64,000 bases of DNA from Leyella stercorea. Its GTDB lineage: Bacteria; Bacteroidota; Bacteroidia; Bacteroidales; Bacteroidaceae. Each line of letters opens with the position of its first letter. Positions within the stretch are counted from its first letter, which is position 1. Positions 20,746 through 31,107 of the stretch are shown here, piece after piece. The stretch covers positions 13,897 to 77,896 of the forward strand of contig NZ_JADYUF010000012.1 of the NCBI RefSeq assembly GCF_021531655.1, in the 5' to 3' direction. The notes beneath the pieces are model-generated. The model had not been told where the DNA came from. It saw nothing but the letters and a program-made list of their open reading frames with translations, and did no database searches. Both the position numbers and the translations under genes were made by a program.

Positions 20746-20794
20746 TTTTCGTTGATGTATTGATTATCCTAAAAACCTTGTGTTTTCACCTTTT

Positions 20795-22003
20795 CTATTT
20801 CTTCACCGTGCTCCATGCGTAAGCCATCACAATGGCATAGCCCACGAGCGGAATGAAGAACGGCAGCACGAAGTTGCCTGCGTGGTCGGCAGCGTATCCC
20901 ATCAGCAGGAATCCGCAGCCGCCTACGGGCGTCATCATGAGTATCGACGAGGCGCTCTTGGTCAATCCTCCGAGTCCGCGCAGGGCGAGTGCGAAGATTG
21001 TCGGGAACATGATGGCCTCGAAGAAGTAGTTCATCATCAGCGCCGCCATCGAAATGTTGCGGCCCATATCGAGCAGCAGCACAGCGATACAAGCCACCGT
21101 ACCCACTGCACAGATGAGCAGATACTTCTCGGCTGGCACATTGCTCATCACGGCAGCGCCTATGAAGCGCGCCAGCATGAACAGTCCCAGACCTACGGTC
21201 AGCACCGTAGAGGCAGTGGCAGGCTCCATCCATCCCTGTCCGGTGACATAGTTGATGAAGTAAGAATTGATTGATATCTCTGCCACTTCATAAGCGAGCA
21301 GCGCCGATAGTCCGAAAACGAAGCTGCGGTTCTTGAACAGTCGCGAGATGTTGTGGCCGCCCTGCTGTGTCTCCTTGTCATCGGTGTGCTGTATCTCGGG
21401 CAGGTTGACGCGCGAGAATACTATGGCTATGAGCAGCACGAGGGCTCCCATGATTGAGTAAGGTATGACGGCGTTGCTGCCGTCGCCTGCCGATTCGCTC
21501 TGGAAGAGGAAGCTGCCAACGACGAGTGTGGCAAACATCGAGCCTACTCCGTTGAACGATTGCGAGAAGTTCAGTCGTGCCGTGGCTGTCTCCTTTGGTC
21601 CAAGCTCGGTGACGTAGGGGTTGGCTGAGGTCTCAAGGAAGACGAGTCCGCAACCTATTACGAACAGCGCCACCAGATAGGGATAGAACGTTCCAGCCAT
21701 AGAACACGGTATGAACGCCAGCGACCCTAATCCGAACAGCACCAGTCCGGTCACCACTCCGCGTCGATAGCCCATACGGTTGATGAACAGTCCGGCAGGA
21801 ATTGCCATGAGGAAATAGCCCATATATGTGGTCACCTGTATCAGCGACGACTGTGTTATGGTGATATCGAGCTCGGTCTGGAAATGCTTGTTGAGCACGT
21901 CGAGTATGGCGCGAGCGAAGCCCCACATAAAGAAGAGTGAGGTGATGAGAATGAACGGCACGGCATACTGCTTGCTGCTCAATGATAACTTGTTTTCTTT
22001 CAT
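20795..22003 (-). CDS. MFS sugar permease (FucP/glucose-galactose type)
   Basis: A 402-residue, 12-helix inner-membrane transporter. LITSLFFMWGFARAILDVLN in helix 1 and GCGLVFLETSANPYVTELGP in the middle are characteristic of the FucP family, which symports L-fucose, glucose or galactose with H+. The start at 22003 is preferred over a Met three codons upstream. A -7 box TAATTTTG lies only 7 bp upstream (22010-22017 on the minus strand), so the mRNA may be leaderless. The sugar cannot be read from sequence. Confidence 0.88.
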   Translation of the reverse strand: MKENKLSLSSKQYAVPFILITSLFFMWGFARAILDVLNKHFQTELDITITQSSLIQVTTYMGYFLMAIPAGLFINRMGYRRGVVTGLVLFGLGSLAFIPCSMAGTFYPYLVALFVIGCGLVFLETSANPYVTELGPKETATARLNFSQSFNGVGSMFATLVVGSFLFQSESAGDGSNAVIPYSIMGALVLLIAIVFSRVNLPEIQHTDDKETQQGGHNISRLFKNRSFVFGLSALLAYEVAEISINSYFINYVTGQGWMEPATASTVLTVGLGLFMLARFIGAAVMSNVPAEKYLLICAVGTVACIAVLLLDMGRNISMAALMMNYFFEAIMFPTIFALALRGLGGLTKSASSILMMTPVGGCGFLLMGYAADHAGNFVLPFFIPLVGYAIVMAYAWSTVKK

Positions 22004-22052
22004 AATGTGCAAAATTAGACAAAAATACTGAATTATAAGAAGTTTGCCTTAA

Positions 22053-22155
22053 AAATGTAGTCCTTTTGCATTGCAAAAGGGCTACTTTTGGAGTGCAAAA
22101 GGACTACATTTGGAATGCAAAAGGACTCCTTTTGGAATGCAAAAGGACTCCTTTT
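22053..22155. repeat. 22-bp palindrome array A4 (5 units)
   Basis: Cores start at 22053, 22075, 22097, 22119 and 22141. The first (AAATGTAGTCCTTTT) and third (its reverse complement) form inverted ends, and two further AAAAGGACTCCTTTT units follow. A partial sixth linker runs into unrelated sequence. It lies between the MFS 5' end and the recQ terminator. Confidence 0.95.
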
Positions 22156-22241
22156 GAAATGCAAGCGGATTTTTCGGGGATTTCAAGGAGAATTTTCGGG
22201 GATACACCACTGCTCTAAATCTCTGACTAACATTAAAACAA

Positions 22242-22270
22242 CATAGCCCGGAGCGATGCCCCGGGCTATG
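22242..22270 (-). terminator. Terminator of recQ
   Basis: CATAGCCCGG and CCGGGCTATG form a 10-bp stem, followed on the minus strand by TGTTGTTTT. It lies about 58 bp after the recQ stop. The stem resembles the CATAGCCCAGGGC hairpins of the two large elements near 31.7 and 39.2 kb. Confidence 0.65.
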
Positions 22271-22328
22271 CCAAACCTATATATTATATAAGGTGTATTT
22301 GTCGTATGATAAACTCAGACAAGCGCTT

Positions 22329-24506
22329 TTAGTTGGCCTGTTCTGACATAAACTTGATTCTAACGAGTCTGATTTCGTTCTCCTCATAGTCGTCGCCGAG
22401 CTCTTCCAGGGCAGCCTTGATGCTGTCGGTGTCCGATTCGCGGAAGTACTCGTATATGTCGTCTATCTGGTCGTCGTCCATCACGTCCTCAAGGAAGTAG
22501 TCGATGTTGACCTTTGTACCGCTGTAGACGATGGCGTCGAGGTCGTCGAGCAGGTCGCTGAACTCCAGATTGAGAGCCGAAGCGATGTCGTCGAGCGGCA
22601 TGCGGCGGTCGAGATAGTGGATTATCTTTATCTTCTTCATCGAGTCCTTGGCAACGGTGCGTACGAACATTTCCTCCGGACGCTCTATCTCATTGTCCGA
22701 ACAGTACTGGCGTATGAGTTCGCAGAACTCCTTGCCGTAGCGTTTTGCCTTGCCCTGACCTACACCCTGGATGTTGCGCAGTTCTTCGACAGATACGGGA
22801 TACATCGTTGCCATCTGCTCGAGCGAGATGTCCTGGAATATGACGTAGCCCGGAAGCGACAGCTTGCGTGCCATCTTGCGGCGCAGGTCTTGCAGCATGC
22901 TGTAGAGCGTAGGGTCGAGTGCGGCTGCTCCATGGTCGTCAGTCTCTTCGTCGGCATTGTCGGTGAAGTCGGTGTCTTCGACGTATGTGAACGGCTGCGG
23001 ATTGCGGACGTAGCGCTTTCCGGCTGCCGTCACCTTGAGCAATCCATAGCTTTCGATGTCCTTATGTATGTATCCGGCTATCATTCCCTGCCTTATCACT
23101 GGGCTCCACGTCTTCGGCGGCATGTCTTCGCCAGCTCCGAACTCTTCAAGTTGGTCGTGATGATGCGACACAATGTCGTCCGTTGCGCGTCCTTTGATAA
23201 AGTCGATGACGTAATCCTGGCGGAATCCCTCCTTAACGGCAAGCAGCGAGCGCAGCACAATGAGCAATGCCTCCTTGCCGTCGCGCTTCACCTTGGGATG
23301 CAGACAGTTGTCGCAGTTGCCGCAATTGTCCTTGGTGTAGTCCTCGCCGAAGTAGTGCAGCAGCAGTTTGCGGCGGCATACCGACGACTCGGCATAAGCT
23401 GCGGTCTCCTGAAGGAGTTGTCTGCCGATGTCCTGTTCGGCCACTGGCTTGCCTTCCATGAACTTCTCGAGTTTCTGCAGGTCCTTATGCGAGTAGAAAG
23501 CGAGGCATATGCCCTCGCCACCGTCGCGTCCGGCGCGTCCAGTTTCCTGATAATAGCCCTCCAGACTCTTCGGTATGTCGTAGTGAATGACAAATCTCAC
23601 GTCGGGTTTGTCAATGCCCATGCCGAATGCTATGGTAGCCACGATGACGTCGATGCGCTCCATGAGGAAGTCGTCCTGGGTCTGCGAGCGTGTGGCAGAG
23701 TCGAGTCCGGCGTGATAGGGTGCTGCCTTGATGTCGTTGGCCTTGAGTACTGCCGCCAGATCTTCTACCTTCTTGCGCGATATGCAGTACACAATGCCGC
23801 TCTTGCCCGAATGCTGCTTCACGAACTTTATTATCTGTCGGTCGATGTCGTTGGTCTTCTGCCGCACCTCATAGTATAGGTTCGGTCGATTGAACGACGA
23901 ACGGAACTCCTGCGCTTCGGTGATGCCGAGGCTCTTCTTTATGTCCATGCGCACCTTGTCGGTGGCCGTAGCGGTGAGTGCTATGACTGGAGCGTTGCCT
24001 ATTTTCTGTATTGTAGGGCGTATGTTGCGGTATTCGGGACGGAAGTCGTGACCCCATTCCGATATACAGTGTGCCTCGTCAACAGCGTAGAACGAAATCT
24101 TGAACGAGCGGAAAAACTCGAGATTGTCCTCCTTATTGAGCGATTCCGGAGCCACATACAGCAGTTTGGTGCGTCCGGCATATATGTCGTTGCGCACCTG
24201 ATTGATGGCTGCCTTGTTGAGCGATGAGTTGAGATAGTGTGCCACACCCGATTCTTCGCTCAGTCCGTTGATGACATCCACCTGGTTCTTCATCAAGGCA
24301 ATGAGCGGCGATACGACAATGGCTGTGCCGTCCATGATGAGCGACGGCAACTGGTAGCACAAACTCTTGCCACCTCCAGTAGGCATGAGCACAAAGGTGT
24401 CGTTGCCTGCAAGCAGATTGCGTATTATGGCTTCCTGTTCGCCCTTGAACGAGTCGAATCCGAAGTAGTGTTTCAGTTGTTCATTGAGGTTAATTGTCCC
24501 AGTCAT
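22329..24506 (-). CDS. recQ: ATP-dependent DNA helicase RecQ
   Basis: RecQ unwinds DNA 3' to 5' in recombination and fork repair. The Walker A motif LMPTGGGKSLCYQL, the DEAH box in AVDEAHCISEWGHDFRP, the family motif RAGRDG, a zinc-binding Cys group (CRRKLLLHYFGE...CGNCDNC), and a C-terminal HRDC domain are all visible. The start at 24506 is chosen because the longer frame only translates heptamer repeat. The 725-residue product has an acidic C-terminal extension of about 100 residues past HRDC. It follows clpP-clpX, a grouping common in Bacteroidales. Confidence 0.95.
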   Translation of the reverse strand: MTGTINLNEQLKHYFGFDSFKGEQEAIIRNLLAGNDTFVLMPTGGGKSLCYQLPSLIMDGTAIVVSPLIALMKNQVDVINGLSEESGVAHYLNSSLNKAAINQVRNDIYAGRTKLLYVAPESLNKEDNLEFFRSFKISFYAVDEAHCISEWGHDFRPEYRNIRPTIQKIGNAPVIALTATATDKVRMDIKKSLGITEAQEFRSSFNRPNLYYEVRQKTNDIDRQIIKFVKQHSGKSGIVYCISRKKVEDLAAVLKANDIKAAPYHAGLDSATRSQTQDDFLMERIDVIVATIAFGMGIDKPDVRFVIHYDIPKSLEGYYQETGRAGRDGGEGICLAFYSHKDLQKLEKFMEGKPVAEQDIGRQLLQETAAYAESSVCRRKLLLHYFGEDYTKDNCGNCDNCLHPKVKRDGKEALLIVLRSLLAVKEGFRQDYVIDFIKGRATDDIVSHHHDQLEEFGAGEDMPPKTWSPVIRQGMIAGYIHKDIESYGLLKVTAAGKRYVRNPQPFTYVEDTDFTDNADEETDDHGAAALDPTLYSMLQDLRRKMARKLSLPGYVIFQDISLEQMATMYPVSVEELRNIQGVGQGKAKRYGKEFCELIRQYCSDNEIERPEEMFVRTVAKDSMKKIKIIHYLDRRMPLDDIASALNLEFSDLLDDLDAIVYSGTKVNIDYFLEDVMDDDQIDDIYEYFRESDTDSIKAALEELGDDYEENEIRLVRIKFMSEQAN

Positions 24507-24522
24507 AGTAGTAATATTTAAT

Positions 24523-24668
24523 ATGAGTTTTGAATTTTGAGTTTTGAATTTTGAATTGTCGGCTGCGCCGATTAAGAATTGATGAATTAGGAATTCAACA
24601 CTCAAAATTCAAGACTCAAAATTGCCGTAGACGACTTATCCAAAACTCAAAATTCAAAGCTCAAAACT
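24523..24668. repeat. Heptamer repeat element H4 in the recQ-clpX gap
   Basis: Left-half TTTTGAG/TTTTGAA heptamers, the hairpin GTCGGCTGCGCCGAT, then right-half reverse-complement heptamers. The block fills most of the gap between two minus-strand genes. Confidence 0.88.
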
Positions 24669-24686
24669 TCCTCCAAAGGAGTTTTT

Positions 24687-25913
24687 CTATTTCAAGTTTG
24701 ACTTTTCAAGTTGCTTCTTGGCGTAGTCGAGTGTCACGGTGAACTCGTCAACCTTCTTCGACGGCACCTCAAACATTGCGTCCATGACGATGGCTTCGAC
24801 TATCGAACGCAGTCCGCGGGCTCCAAGCTTGTACTCAACGCCCTTGTCGACGATAAACTCCAGGGTGTCGTCGTTGAAGTGGAGTTTGATGCCGTCCATC
24901 TCAAACAGCTTCTCATACTGCTTTATGATGCTGTTCTTGGGCTCTACGAGTATTCGGCGCAGCGCCTCACGATCAAGCGGATTGAGATATGTAAGCACCG
25001 GCAGACGACCTATTATTTCCGGTATCAAGCCGAACGACTTGAGGTCTTGCGGCAGGATATACTTCATAAGGTTGCCCTTGTCGATATGGCGCACGTTCTG
25101 CACCGAATTGAATCCCACTACGTGAGTGTTCATTCGCTGTGCTATCTTGCGCTCGATGCCGTCGAAGGCGCCGCCGCAGATGAAGAGTATATTGCGTGTA
25201 TCTACGTGGATATAGTCCTGGTCGGGATGCTTACGGCCTCCCTTCGGGGGCACGTTGACCATTGTTCCCTCAAGCAGCTTGAGCAGTCCCTGCTGCACAC
25301 CCTCGCCGCTTACGTCGCGTGTGATGCTGGGGTTGTCGGCCTTGCGTGCTATCTTGTCGATCTCGTCGATGAACACTATGCCTCGTTCGGCAGCCGCTAC
25401 GTCGTAGTCGGCCACCTGCAGCAGACGCGAGAGTATGCTCTCCACGTCCTCACCTACATAGCCTGCCTCGGTGAATACCGTTGCATCTACGATTGTGAAT
25501 GGCACCTTGAGCAGCTTGGCAATGGTTCGTGCAAGGAGAGTCTTGCCCGTTCCGGTAGAGCCTACCATTATGATGTTGCTCTTTTCTATCTCCACTCCGT
25601 TGTCGTCTTGCGGCTGTTGCAGACGCTTGTAGTGGTTGTAGACAGCCACCGAGAGATATTTCTTGGCTTCGTCCTGTCCTATTATATATTGGTCGAGATA
25701 GTCCTTGATTTCCATCGGCTTGGGTACGTCGCTCATCGCAACGTCAAATTTCGACTTGCGCTTGCCCTTGCCGCCGGGTCCCAAGCCCGCCTCGCACACT
25801 ATCTGATATGCTTGCTGCGCACAATTGTCGCAGATGAATCCGTTGAGTCCGGTTATAAGGAAGTTGACATCCTTCTCTGCTCTTCCGCAGAAGCTACATA
25901 CTTTTCTTGGCAT
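24687..25913 (-). CDS. clpX: ATP-dependent Clp protease ATP-binding subunit ClpX
   Basis: ClpX unfolds substrates and feeds them to ClpP. The 408 residues start with the C4 zinc finger ([14 protein letters not shown]...CDNCAQQA). The Walker A motif is GSTGTGKT, the Walker B region is [14 protein letters not shown], and the ClpP-docking region and C-terminal small domain ([15 protein letters not shown]) follow. It starts 9 bp after the clpP stop, so the two subunits are made from one mRNA. Confidence 0.98.
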   Translation of the reverse strand: MPRKVCSFCGRAEKDVNFLITGLNGFICDNCAQQAYQIVCEAGLGPGGKGKRKSKFDVAMSDVPKPMEIKDYLDQYIIGQDEAKKYLSVAVYNHYKRLQQPQDDNGVEIEKSNIIMVGSTGTGKTLLARTIAKLLKVPFTIVDATVFTEAGYVGEDVESILSRLLQVADYDVAAAERGIVFIDEIDKIARKADNPSITRDVSGEGVQQGLLKLLEGTMVNVPPKGGRKHPDQDYIHVDTRNILFICGGAFDGIERKIAQRMNTHVVGFNSVQNVRHIDKGNLMKYILPQDLKSFGLIPEIIGRLPVLTYLNPLDREALRRILVEPKNSIIKQYEKLFEMDGIKLHFNDDTLEFIVDKGVEYKLGARGLRSIVEAIVMDAMFEVPSKKVDEFTVTLDYAKKQLEKSNLK

Positions 25914-25922
25914 CGCTACTTC

Positions 25923-26630
25923 CTACTCCTTTCCTGCAATTGGTGTCATTTCGCCGGCAGCATCGAATCCCGGCTTCTTGGTCATTACAAAGTCGATCAT
26001 TCCGTACTCTTTTGCCTCCTCGGCTGTCATCCAATAGTTGCGGTCGGAGTCGGCCCACACCTTGTCGAATGGTGTGTGCGAGTGGTCGGAGATGATGGTG
26101 TACAGCTCCTTCTTGTACTTCTGAATCTCGCGGGCCTCGATTTCGATGTCCGAAGCCTGTCCCTGCACACCGCCAAGGGGCTGGTGTATCATCACGCGGC
26201 TGTGCTTCAATGCCGAGCGCTTGCCCTCCTTGCCTGCCACGAGCAGTACGGCTGCCATCGAGGCTGCCATGCCTGTACACATTGTAGAGACATCGCTGGT
26301 GACAAATTGCATTGTGTCGTATATGGCGAGGCCTGCCGTAACGCTTCCGCCGGGCGAGTTGATGTATATCGAAATGTCCTTGCCCGGGTCAACCGAGTCG
26401 AGATACAGCAGCTGTGCCGACAGGGTGTTGGCTGTGTAGTCGTTGATTTCGGTGCCGAGGAATATGATGCGGTCCATCATAAGGCGCGAGAACACGTCCA
26501 TCTGAGTGACGTTCAACTGGCGTTCCTCAAGTATGTACGGGTTGAGATACTGCGCCTGGGCTCTCACCACATCGTCGAGCACCATTCCGCTCATACCGCG
26601 GCTGGTAGCGAATTTTCTGAAGTCGTTCAT
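25923..26630 (-). CDS. clpP: ATP-dependent Clp protease proteolytic subunit ClpP
   Basis: ClpP forms the serine-protease barrel. The catalytic Ser (TGMAASMAAVLLVAG) and His (SRVMIHQPLGG) are in place, and INSPGGSVTAGLAIYDTMQ is typical. The 235-residue protein carries an N-terminal extension of about 30 residues relative to E. coli, possibly a propeptide. It heads clpP-clpX, with recQ behind. In many Bacteroidales tig is next to clpP; here tig is 24 kb away. Confidence 0.98.
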   Translation of the reverse strand: MNDFRKFATSRGMSGMVLDDVVRAQAQYLNPYILEERQLNVTQMDVFSRLMMDRIIFLGTEINDYTANTLSAQLLYLDSVDPGKDISIYINSPGGSVTAGLAIYDTMQFVTSDVSTMCTGMAASMAAVLLVAGKEGKRSALKHSRVMIHQPLGGVQGQASDIEIEAREIQKYKKELYTIISDHSHTPFDKVWADSDRNYWMTAEEAKEYGMIDFVMTKKPGFDAAGEMTPIAGKE

Positions 26631-26699
26631 ATAAGTGTTTACTTTTCTGTCTATATATATAAATAATGTAGAGACCGTTACTTATCGCCCTACATTATA

Positions 26700-26707
26700 C
26701 AAAGATA
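26700..26707 (-). promoter_or_regulatory. -7 box of the clpP promoter
   Basis: TATCTTTG on the minus strand, 70 bp upstream of the clpP start codon, implies a leader of about 60 nt. No convincing -33 TTTG is seen at the standard spacing. Confidence 0.55.
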
Positions 26708-26786
26708 CAAAAAATTTCTTGTAATCCGATTTATTATTGCATATATTTTTACGTCTCCATTTTTCAAATGGATTGGCTTGCTTTTC

Positions 26787-26889
26787 AAAAGGAGTCCTTT
26801 TGGGTTTCAAAAGGAGTCCTTTTGGGTTGCAAAAGGGGTCCTTTTTGAGTGCAAAAGGAGTCCTTTTCGGGTGCAAAAGGAGTCCTTTT
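26787..26889. repeat. 22-bp palindrome array A5 (5 units)
   Basis: Cores start at 26787, 26809, 26831, 26853 and 26875. Four are exact AAAAGGAGTCCTTTT and one has GG in place of GA at the centre. Linkers are GGGTTTC, GGGTTGC, TGAGTGC and CGGGTGC. It lies 50 bp past the merR stop and upstream of the clpP promoter. Confidence 0.95.
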
Positions 26890-26939
26890 GCGAAACGGCC
26901 TAATTTCTATGGCTCTGCAGGGGTGCAAAGTGCGCTTTT

Positions 26940-27287
26940 CTACACGAGTGAGTCGAGCCTGCGCTTGAGTTCTTTCAGCTCGTCGCGCACGGATATCAGC
27001 GTGGCAAGAATGTCCGAACTCTTGTCCACACCGGCGCGGTTCTTGTTGAGCATCTTGCGTGCCGCCGCCAGCTTGAAGCCGCGCACTTTCACCAGATTGT
27101 GTATGGTGCGTATCTGCTCAATGTCCTTCTCGGTGTATTGGCGCACGCTCTGGCCCACCGTCTTGGGCTTGAGGTGGGGAAACTCCGACTCCCAGTAGCG
27201 CAACGTCGACTCTCGCACGTCAAACATAGCCGCCACCTCCTTGATGGAGTAGTATAATTTCACATTCTTGTTGGTATTCAGTGCCAT
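26940..27287 (-). CDS. MerR-family transcriptional regulator
   Basis: A 115-residue protein with an N-terminal MerR winged helix-turn-helix (YSIKEVAAMFDVRESTLRYW), the wing QSVRQYTEKDIEQI and a C-terminal dimerisation helix. It has no effector domain, so it is one of the short orphan MerR proteins common in Bacteroidetes. It is divergent from alaS, and the two promoters overlap (27303-27338). Mutual or autoregulation is plausible, but the ligand and target are unknown. Confidence 0.9.
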   Translation of the reverse strand: MALNTNKNVKLYYSIKEVAAMFDVRESTLRYWESEFPHLKPKTVGQSVRQYTEKDIEQIRTIHNLVKVRGFKLAAARKMLNKNRAGVDKSSDILATLISVRDELKELKRRLDSLV

Positions 27288-27302
27288 ATTAGTCTTAATT
27301 TA

Positions 27303-27338
27303 TTTGCAAAAATAACCAAAACAGAGTACCTTTGCAAA
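27303..27338. promoter_or_regulatory. Overlapping divergent promoters of merR and alaS
   Basis: Plus strand, for alaS: TTTG at 27303-27306 and TACCTTTG at 27327-27334, spacing 20. Minus strand, for merR: TTTG at 27335-27338 and TATTTTTG at 27307-27314, spacing 20. The two promoters occupy almost the same 36 bp, so RNA polymerase cannot use both at once. Confidence 0.8.
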
Positions 27339-27382
27339 CGTTTTAGGAAGAATTTAATACAAAGTACATAATATTATATAAT

Positions 27383-30004
27383 ATGATGACAGCTAACGAA
27401 ATCCGCGACTCGTTCAAAAAGTTCTTCGAGTCGAAAGGACACACCATCGTACCAAGTGCACCGATGGTAATCAAGGATGACCCAACGTTGATGTTCACCA
27501 ATGCTGGTATGAACCAGTGGAAAGACATCATTCTCGGTACTCGCGAACCGGAGCCGCGACGCCGTGCCGACACCCAGAAGTGCCTCCGTGTGAGCGGCAA
27601 GCACAACGACCTCGAAGAGGTAGGACACGACACTTATCACCACACAATGTTCGAGATGCTCGGCAACTGGTCGTTCGGCGACTACTTCAAGGAGGGCGCC
27701 ATCGACTACGCATGGGAGTATCTGGTAGACGTATTGAAGCTTGACCCCGCCGATCTTTACGTTACCGTATTCGAAGGAAGCGAAGAAGAAGGACTGAAAC
27801 GCGACGACGAGGCTGCATCATATTGGGCTAAGCACGTGCCTGCCGACCATATCATCAACGGCAACAAGCACGACAACTTCTGGGAAATGGGCGATACGGG
27901 TCCTTGCGGACCATGTTCGGAGATTCACCTCGACTCGCGCACTCCTGAAGAGAAGGCCAAGACTCCAGGTCGCGAACTCGTAAACAAGGACGACCCGCAG
28001 GTTATCGAGATATGGAACATCGTGTTCATGCAGTACGAACGCAAGGCCAACGGCTCGCTCGTACCGCTGCCTATGCACGTTATTGATACCGGTATGGGAT
28101 TCGAGCGTCTTGTACGCGCCATGCAGGGCAAGCACTCCAACTACGACACCGACATCTTCCAGCCTATCATCAAGCAGGAAGAGGCCATCACCGGCATGAA
28201 GTACGGCGTCAATGAGGACACTGACGTGGCTATGCGTGTATGTGCCGACCACCTGCGTGCGGTAGCTTTCTCTATCGCCGACGGACAGTTGCCGTCTAAC
28301 GCCAAGGCCGGATACGTCATCCGCCGCATCCTGCGCCGCGCCGTACGCTACGCCTATACCTTCCTCGGACAGAAGGAAGCGTTCATCTACAAGCTTATCC
28401 CCGTGCTCACAAACGAGATGGGCGAGGCTTTCCCCGAACTCAAGGCTCAGCACGACCTCATCATCCACGTCATCAAGGAGGAGGAGGACTCGTTCCTCCG
28501 CACACTTGAGAAGGGCATCAACCTCCTCTCTTCGGCTATGGAAGAGCTGAAGAAGCAGGGCAAGACACAGCTCGACGGCGTGCAGGCTTTCCGCCTGTTC
28601 GACACCTACGGATTCCCCCTCGACCTCACCGAACTCATCTGCCGTGAGAACGGATTTACTGTAGCTGAGGACGAATTCAACGCCGAGATGCAGAAGCAGA
28701 AGGAACGCGCACGCAACGCAGCAGCCGTTGAGAACAGCGACTGGGTGAACCTGCGCGAGGGCGAACAGCAGTTCGTGGGCTACGACTTCACCGAGTACGA
28801 GTGCCACATCCTGCGCTATCGCAAGGTGACACAGAAGAAGAACACCTACTACGAACTCGTATTGGACTACACACCGTTCTACGGCGAGATGGGTGGTCAG
28901 GTCGGTGACACCGGCGTTCTGGTAAGCGAGAACGAGACAGTGAACATTACTGACACCAAGCGCGAGAACGGCCAGTCGATACATATCGTAAAGGAACTGC
29001 CCAAAAACGCTGAAGCTGACTTCATGGCATGCGTCGACGTTGACGCCCGCGAGGCTTCGGCAGCCAACCATACAGCCACACACTTGCTCGACTATGCTCT
29101 GAAGCAGGTGCTCGGCGACCACGTTGAGCAGAAGGGCTCGTTCGTTTCGCCCACCACTCTGCGCTTCGACTTCTCTCACTTCTCTAAGGTTTCAGACGAG
29201 GAGCTGCGCAAGGTAGAGCGTCTGGTCAACGACCTTATACGTCAGGACTTGCCGCTCGACGAGCATCGCGACACTCCGTTTGAGGAGGCAAAGAAGCTCG
29301 GTGCCATCGCACTCTTCGGCGAGAAGTATGGCGACAAGGTACGCGTGGTGCGTTTCGGACCCAGCTGCGAGTTCTGCGGTGGTATCCACGCACAGTCGAC
29401 TGGCCGCATCGGATTCTTCAAGATTATCTCTGAGAGCAGCGTTGCAGCCGGCATCCGCCGTATCGAGGCAAAGACCGGAAAGGAATGCGAGGAGTTGATG
29501 TACAATGTTGAGGACTCTCTGAAGGCTATCCGCACTCTCTTCAACAACGCCAAGGACCTTCAGGCTGTCATAGGCAAGTACATCGAGGAGCACGACGCTA
29601 TGAAGAAGAGCATCGAACAGTTCCAGGCTCAGGCTGTAGAGCGCACCAAGAGCGAACTCATCGCTAAGGCTCGCGAGGTGAACGGCGTTAAGGTTATCAC
29701 CGCCGTACTGCCCATGGAGCCGGCAGCCGCTAAGGACTTGATGTTCAAGCTGCGCCAGGCTGTAGCCGAAAACCTGCTCGCTGTCGTCGGCACAGTATCT
29801 CACGACAAGCCGATGCTGAACGTTGCAATGAGCGACAATCTCGTTAAGGACCACTCACTCAACGCCGGACAGATGGTACGCGAGGCTGCCAAGCTCATCA
29901 AGGGAGGCGGTGGCGGTCAGCCACATTTCGCCCAGGCAGGCGGAAAGGACAAGGACGGACTGTCAGCAGCAGTCGACAAGGTAGTCGAGATGGCTCAGCT
30001 GTAA
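27383..30004 (+). CDS. alaS: Alanyl-tRNA synthetase
   Basis: AlaRS charges tRNA-Ala. The catalytic core starts [17 protein letters not shown] and includes [12 protein letters not shown] and the [13 protein letters not shown] motif. The editing domain has the metal-site residues in [11 protein letters not shown] and [14 protein letters not shown], and the C-terminal domain ends with [16 protein letters not shown]. The 873 residues match the family. A start at 27386 is equally possible. It is the only plus-strand gene in its neighbourhood and ends at a bidirectional terminator. Confidence 0.98.
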   Translation: MMTANEIRDSFKKFFESKGHTIVPSAPMVIKDDPTLMFTNAGMNQWKDIILGTREPEPRRRADTQKCLRVSGKHNDLEEVGHDTYHHTMFEMLGNWSFGDYFKEGAIDYAWEYLVDVLKLDPADLYVTVFEGSEEEGLKRDDEAASYWAKHVPADHIINGNKHDNFWEMGDTGPCGPCSEIHLDSRTPEEKAKTPGRELVNKDDPQVIEIWNIVFMQYERKANGSLVPLPMHVIDTGMGFERLVRAMQGKHSNYDTDIFQPIIKQEEAITGMKYGVNEDTDVAMRVCADHLRAVAFSIADGQLPSNAKAGYVIRRILRRAVRYAYTFLGQKEAFIYKLIPVLTNEMGEAFPELKAQHDLIIHVIKEEEDSFLRTLEKGINLLSSAMEELKKQGKTQLDGVQAFRLFDTYGFPLDLTELICRENGFTVAEDEFNAEMQKQKERARNAAAVENSDWVNLREGEQQFVGYDFTEYECHILRYRKVTQKKNTYYELVLDYTPFYGEMGGQVGDTGVLVSENETVNITDTKRENGQSIHIVKELPKNAEADFMACVDVDAREASAANHTATHLLDYALKQVLGDHVEQKGSFVSPTTLRFDFSHFSKVSDEELRKVERLVNDLIRQDLPLDEHRDTPFEEAKKLGAIALFGEKYGDKVRVVRFGPSCEFCGGIHAQSTGRIGFFKIISESSVAAGIRRIEAKTGKECEELMYNVEDSLKAIRTLFNNAKDLQAVIGKYIEEHDAMKKSIEQFQAQAVERTKSELIAKAREVNGVKVITAVLPMEPAAAKDLMFKLRQAVAENLLAVVGTVSHDKPMLNVAMSDNLVKDHSLNAGQMVREAAKLIKGGGGGQPHFAQAGGKDKDGLSAAVDKVVEMAQL

Positions 30005-30031
30005 GTTCAATAGAACAATAAATACACACAT

Positions 30032-30079
30032 AAAAAAACTCGTTGCTCATCCGCTTAAGGATGTTCAACGAGTTTTTTT
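30032..30079. terminator. Bidirectional terminator between alaS and the barrel gene
   Basis: AAAAACTCGTTG and CAACGAGTTTTT form a long stem with A and T runs on both sides, so it can stop transcription from both convergent genes. Confidence 0.85.
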
Positions 30080-30087
30080 CGTTTTAT

Positions 30088-31107
30088 TTAGAATGTATAG
30101 CCAACTGCTATACGCATACAACCCTTGTTCTGCTCATAGTCGAGTCGCTTGGTAGCATAACCCAAAGAGACATCAATGCTGTGGTCGCCCTTGGTTGCTA
30201 TCGACACACCTACAGCCGGCTGAACGCTGAAAATGGCATCATACAAAGCATCGACACCTGCGTCTACCTGCGCAAAAGGATAAACCCTATCGGCAATGGC
30301 AATCTGCTTTGCCTTGTACTTTACACGTGCCATAGCATTTACATAAATGCCCGACTCATCAAAATTTTCTTGAATGCCACTGTGATTGTCAAAAGTATTC
30401 TTCTCGGTGTATCTGCCTACGCCCACACTCAAACCTGCATAAAGGTTCTCAACGGGCAGCGGAGCCAATGCCGAGAATCGTGCACCTATCATATTTGTAA
30501 ACTTCACCTTATTTGTTTCATTCGACTCTTCTGCTGTGACGGTCATCGGTGTATACGTTTCCAGTTCAATGCTGTAGTCCAATGACTTCAAGAACTGTGA
30601 GAAACCGCTTCCGTTTGAATTGAAGCTAAGGCCAGCCTTGAATCCAAGCATGTCCATGCCACCGCCGTCCATGATAGTGCGGGTGTAGCCAAAGCCTACG
30701 TTGAAGTCAACATTCTTGCTCACAGGCACCTTCACACCGATCGAAGGATTGATACGTCCCCAGCCTGTTCCTTCGCCACTTGTGAAGAAGTCGTAGCCTC
30801 CCTGCAGCGAAACATAGGGGGTGATACCCTTCATCGGGAAATCGACCTGGGCACGAACGAATGCCGGAATGCTTACCGAATTGAACTTGTCATCGACATA
30901 TGCACCTGTACCCACGCCCAAATAGAACTGGTTGGAGAAGTGTTTGCCGAATTCAGGCTGTAAAGAGAAGAAGCCACCTCCACCTCTTTGCAGACCGAAA
31001 TCATAACCCAAATTGATACCGAACTCTGTTGTTCCCTTCACATCCTTTTGTGCTGACATACCTAAAGCCCAAACTGATGCGATGACAAATAAAAAGATTT
31101 TTTTCAT
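30088..31107 (-). CDS. Outer-membrane beta-barrel protein, unknown role
   Basis: The 339-residue protein has a signal peptide ending LGMSAQ, alternating hydrophobic strands with many Gly and aromatic residues, and a C-terminal strand ending VGYTF with the terminal Phe used for BAM-dependent insertion. About 12 strands look likely, but I do not recognise a named family. It is monocistronic: a terminator follows, and a -7 box TAAATTTG lies at 31502-31509 on the minus strand, which would give an unusually long leader of about 390 nt. Confidence 0.75.
   Translation of the reverse strand: MKKIFLFVIASVWALGMSAQKDVKGTTEFGINLGYDFGLQRGGGGFFSLQPEFGKHFSNQFYLGVGTGAYVDDKFNSVSIPAFVRAQVDFPMKGITPYVSLQGGYDFFTSGEGTGWGRINPSIGVKVPVSKNVDFNVGFGYTRTIMDGGGMDMLGFKAGLSFNSNGSGFSQFLKSLDYSIELETYTPMTVTAEESNETNKVKFTNMIGARFSALAPLPVENLYAGLSVGVGRYTEKNTFDNHSGIQENFDESGIYVNAMARVKYKAKQIAIADRVYPFAQVDAGVDALYDAIFSVQPAVGVSIATKGDHSIDVSLGYATKRLDYEQNKGCMRIAVGYTF

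Noticed and set aside
20746..20794. A possible SAM or cobalamin riboswitch before metF
   Set aside because: The gap is only 49 bp and no conserved riboswitch core is present there or before the MFS gene.
24711..26666. A 651-codon plus-strand frame opposite clpX and clpP
   Set aside because: It is antisense to two clearly conserved genes and its composition shows no domain.
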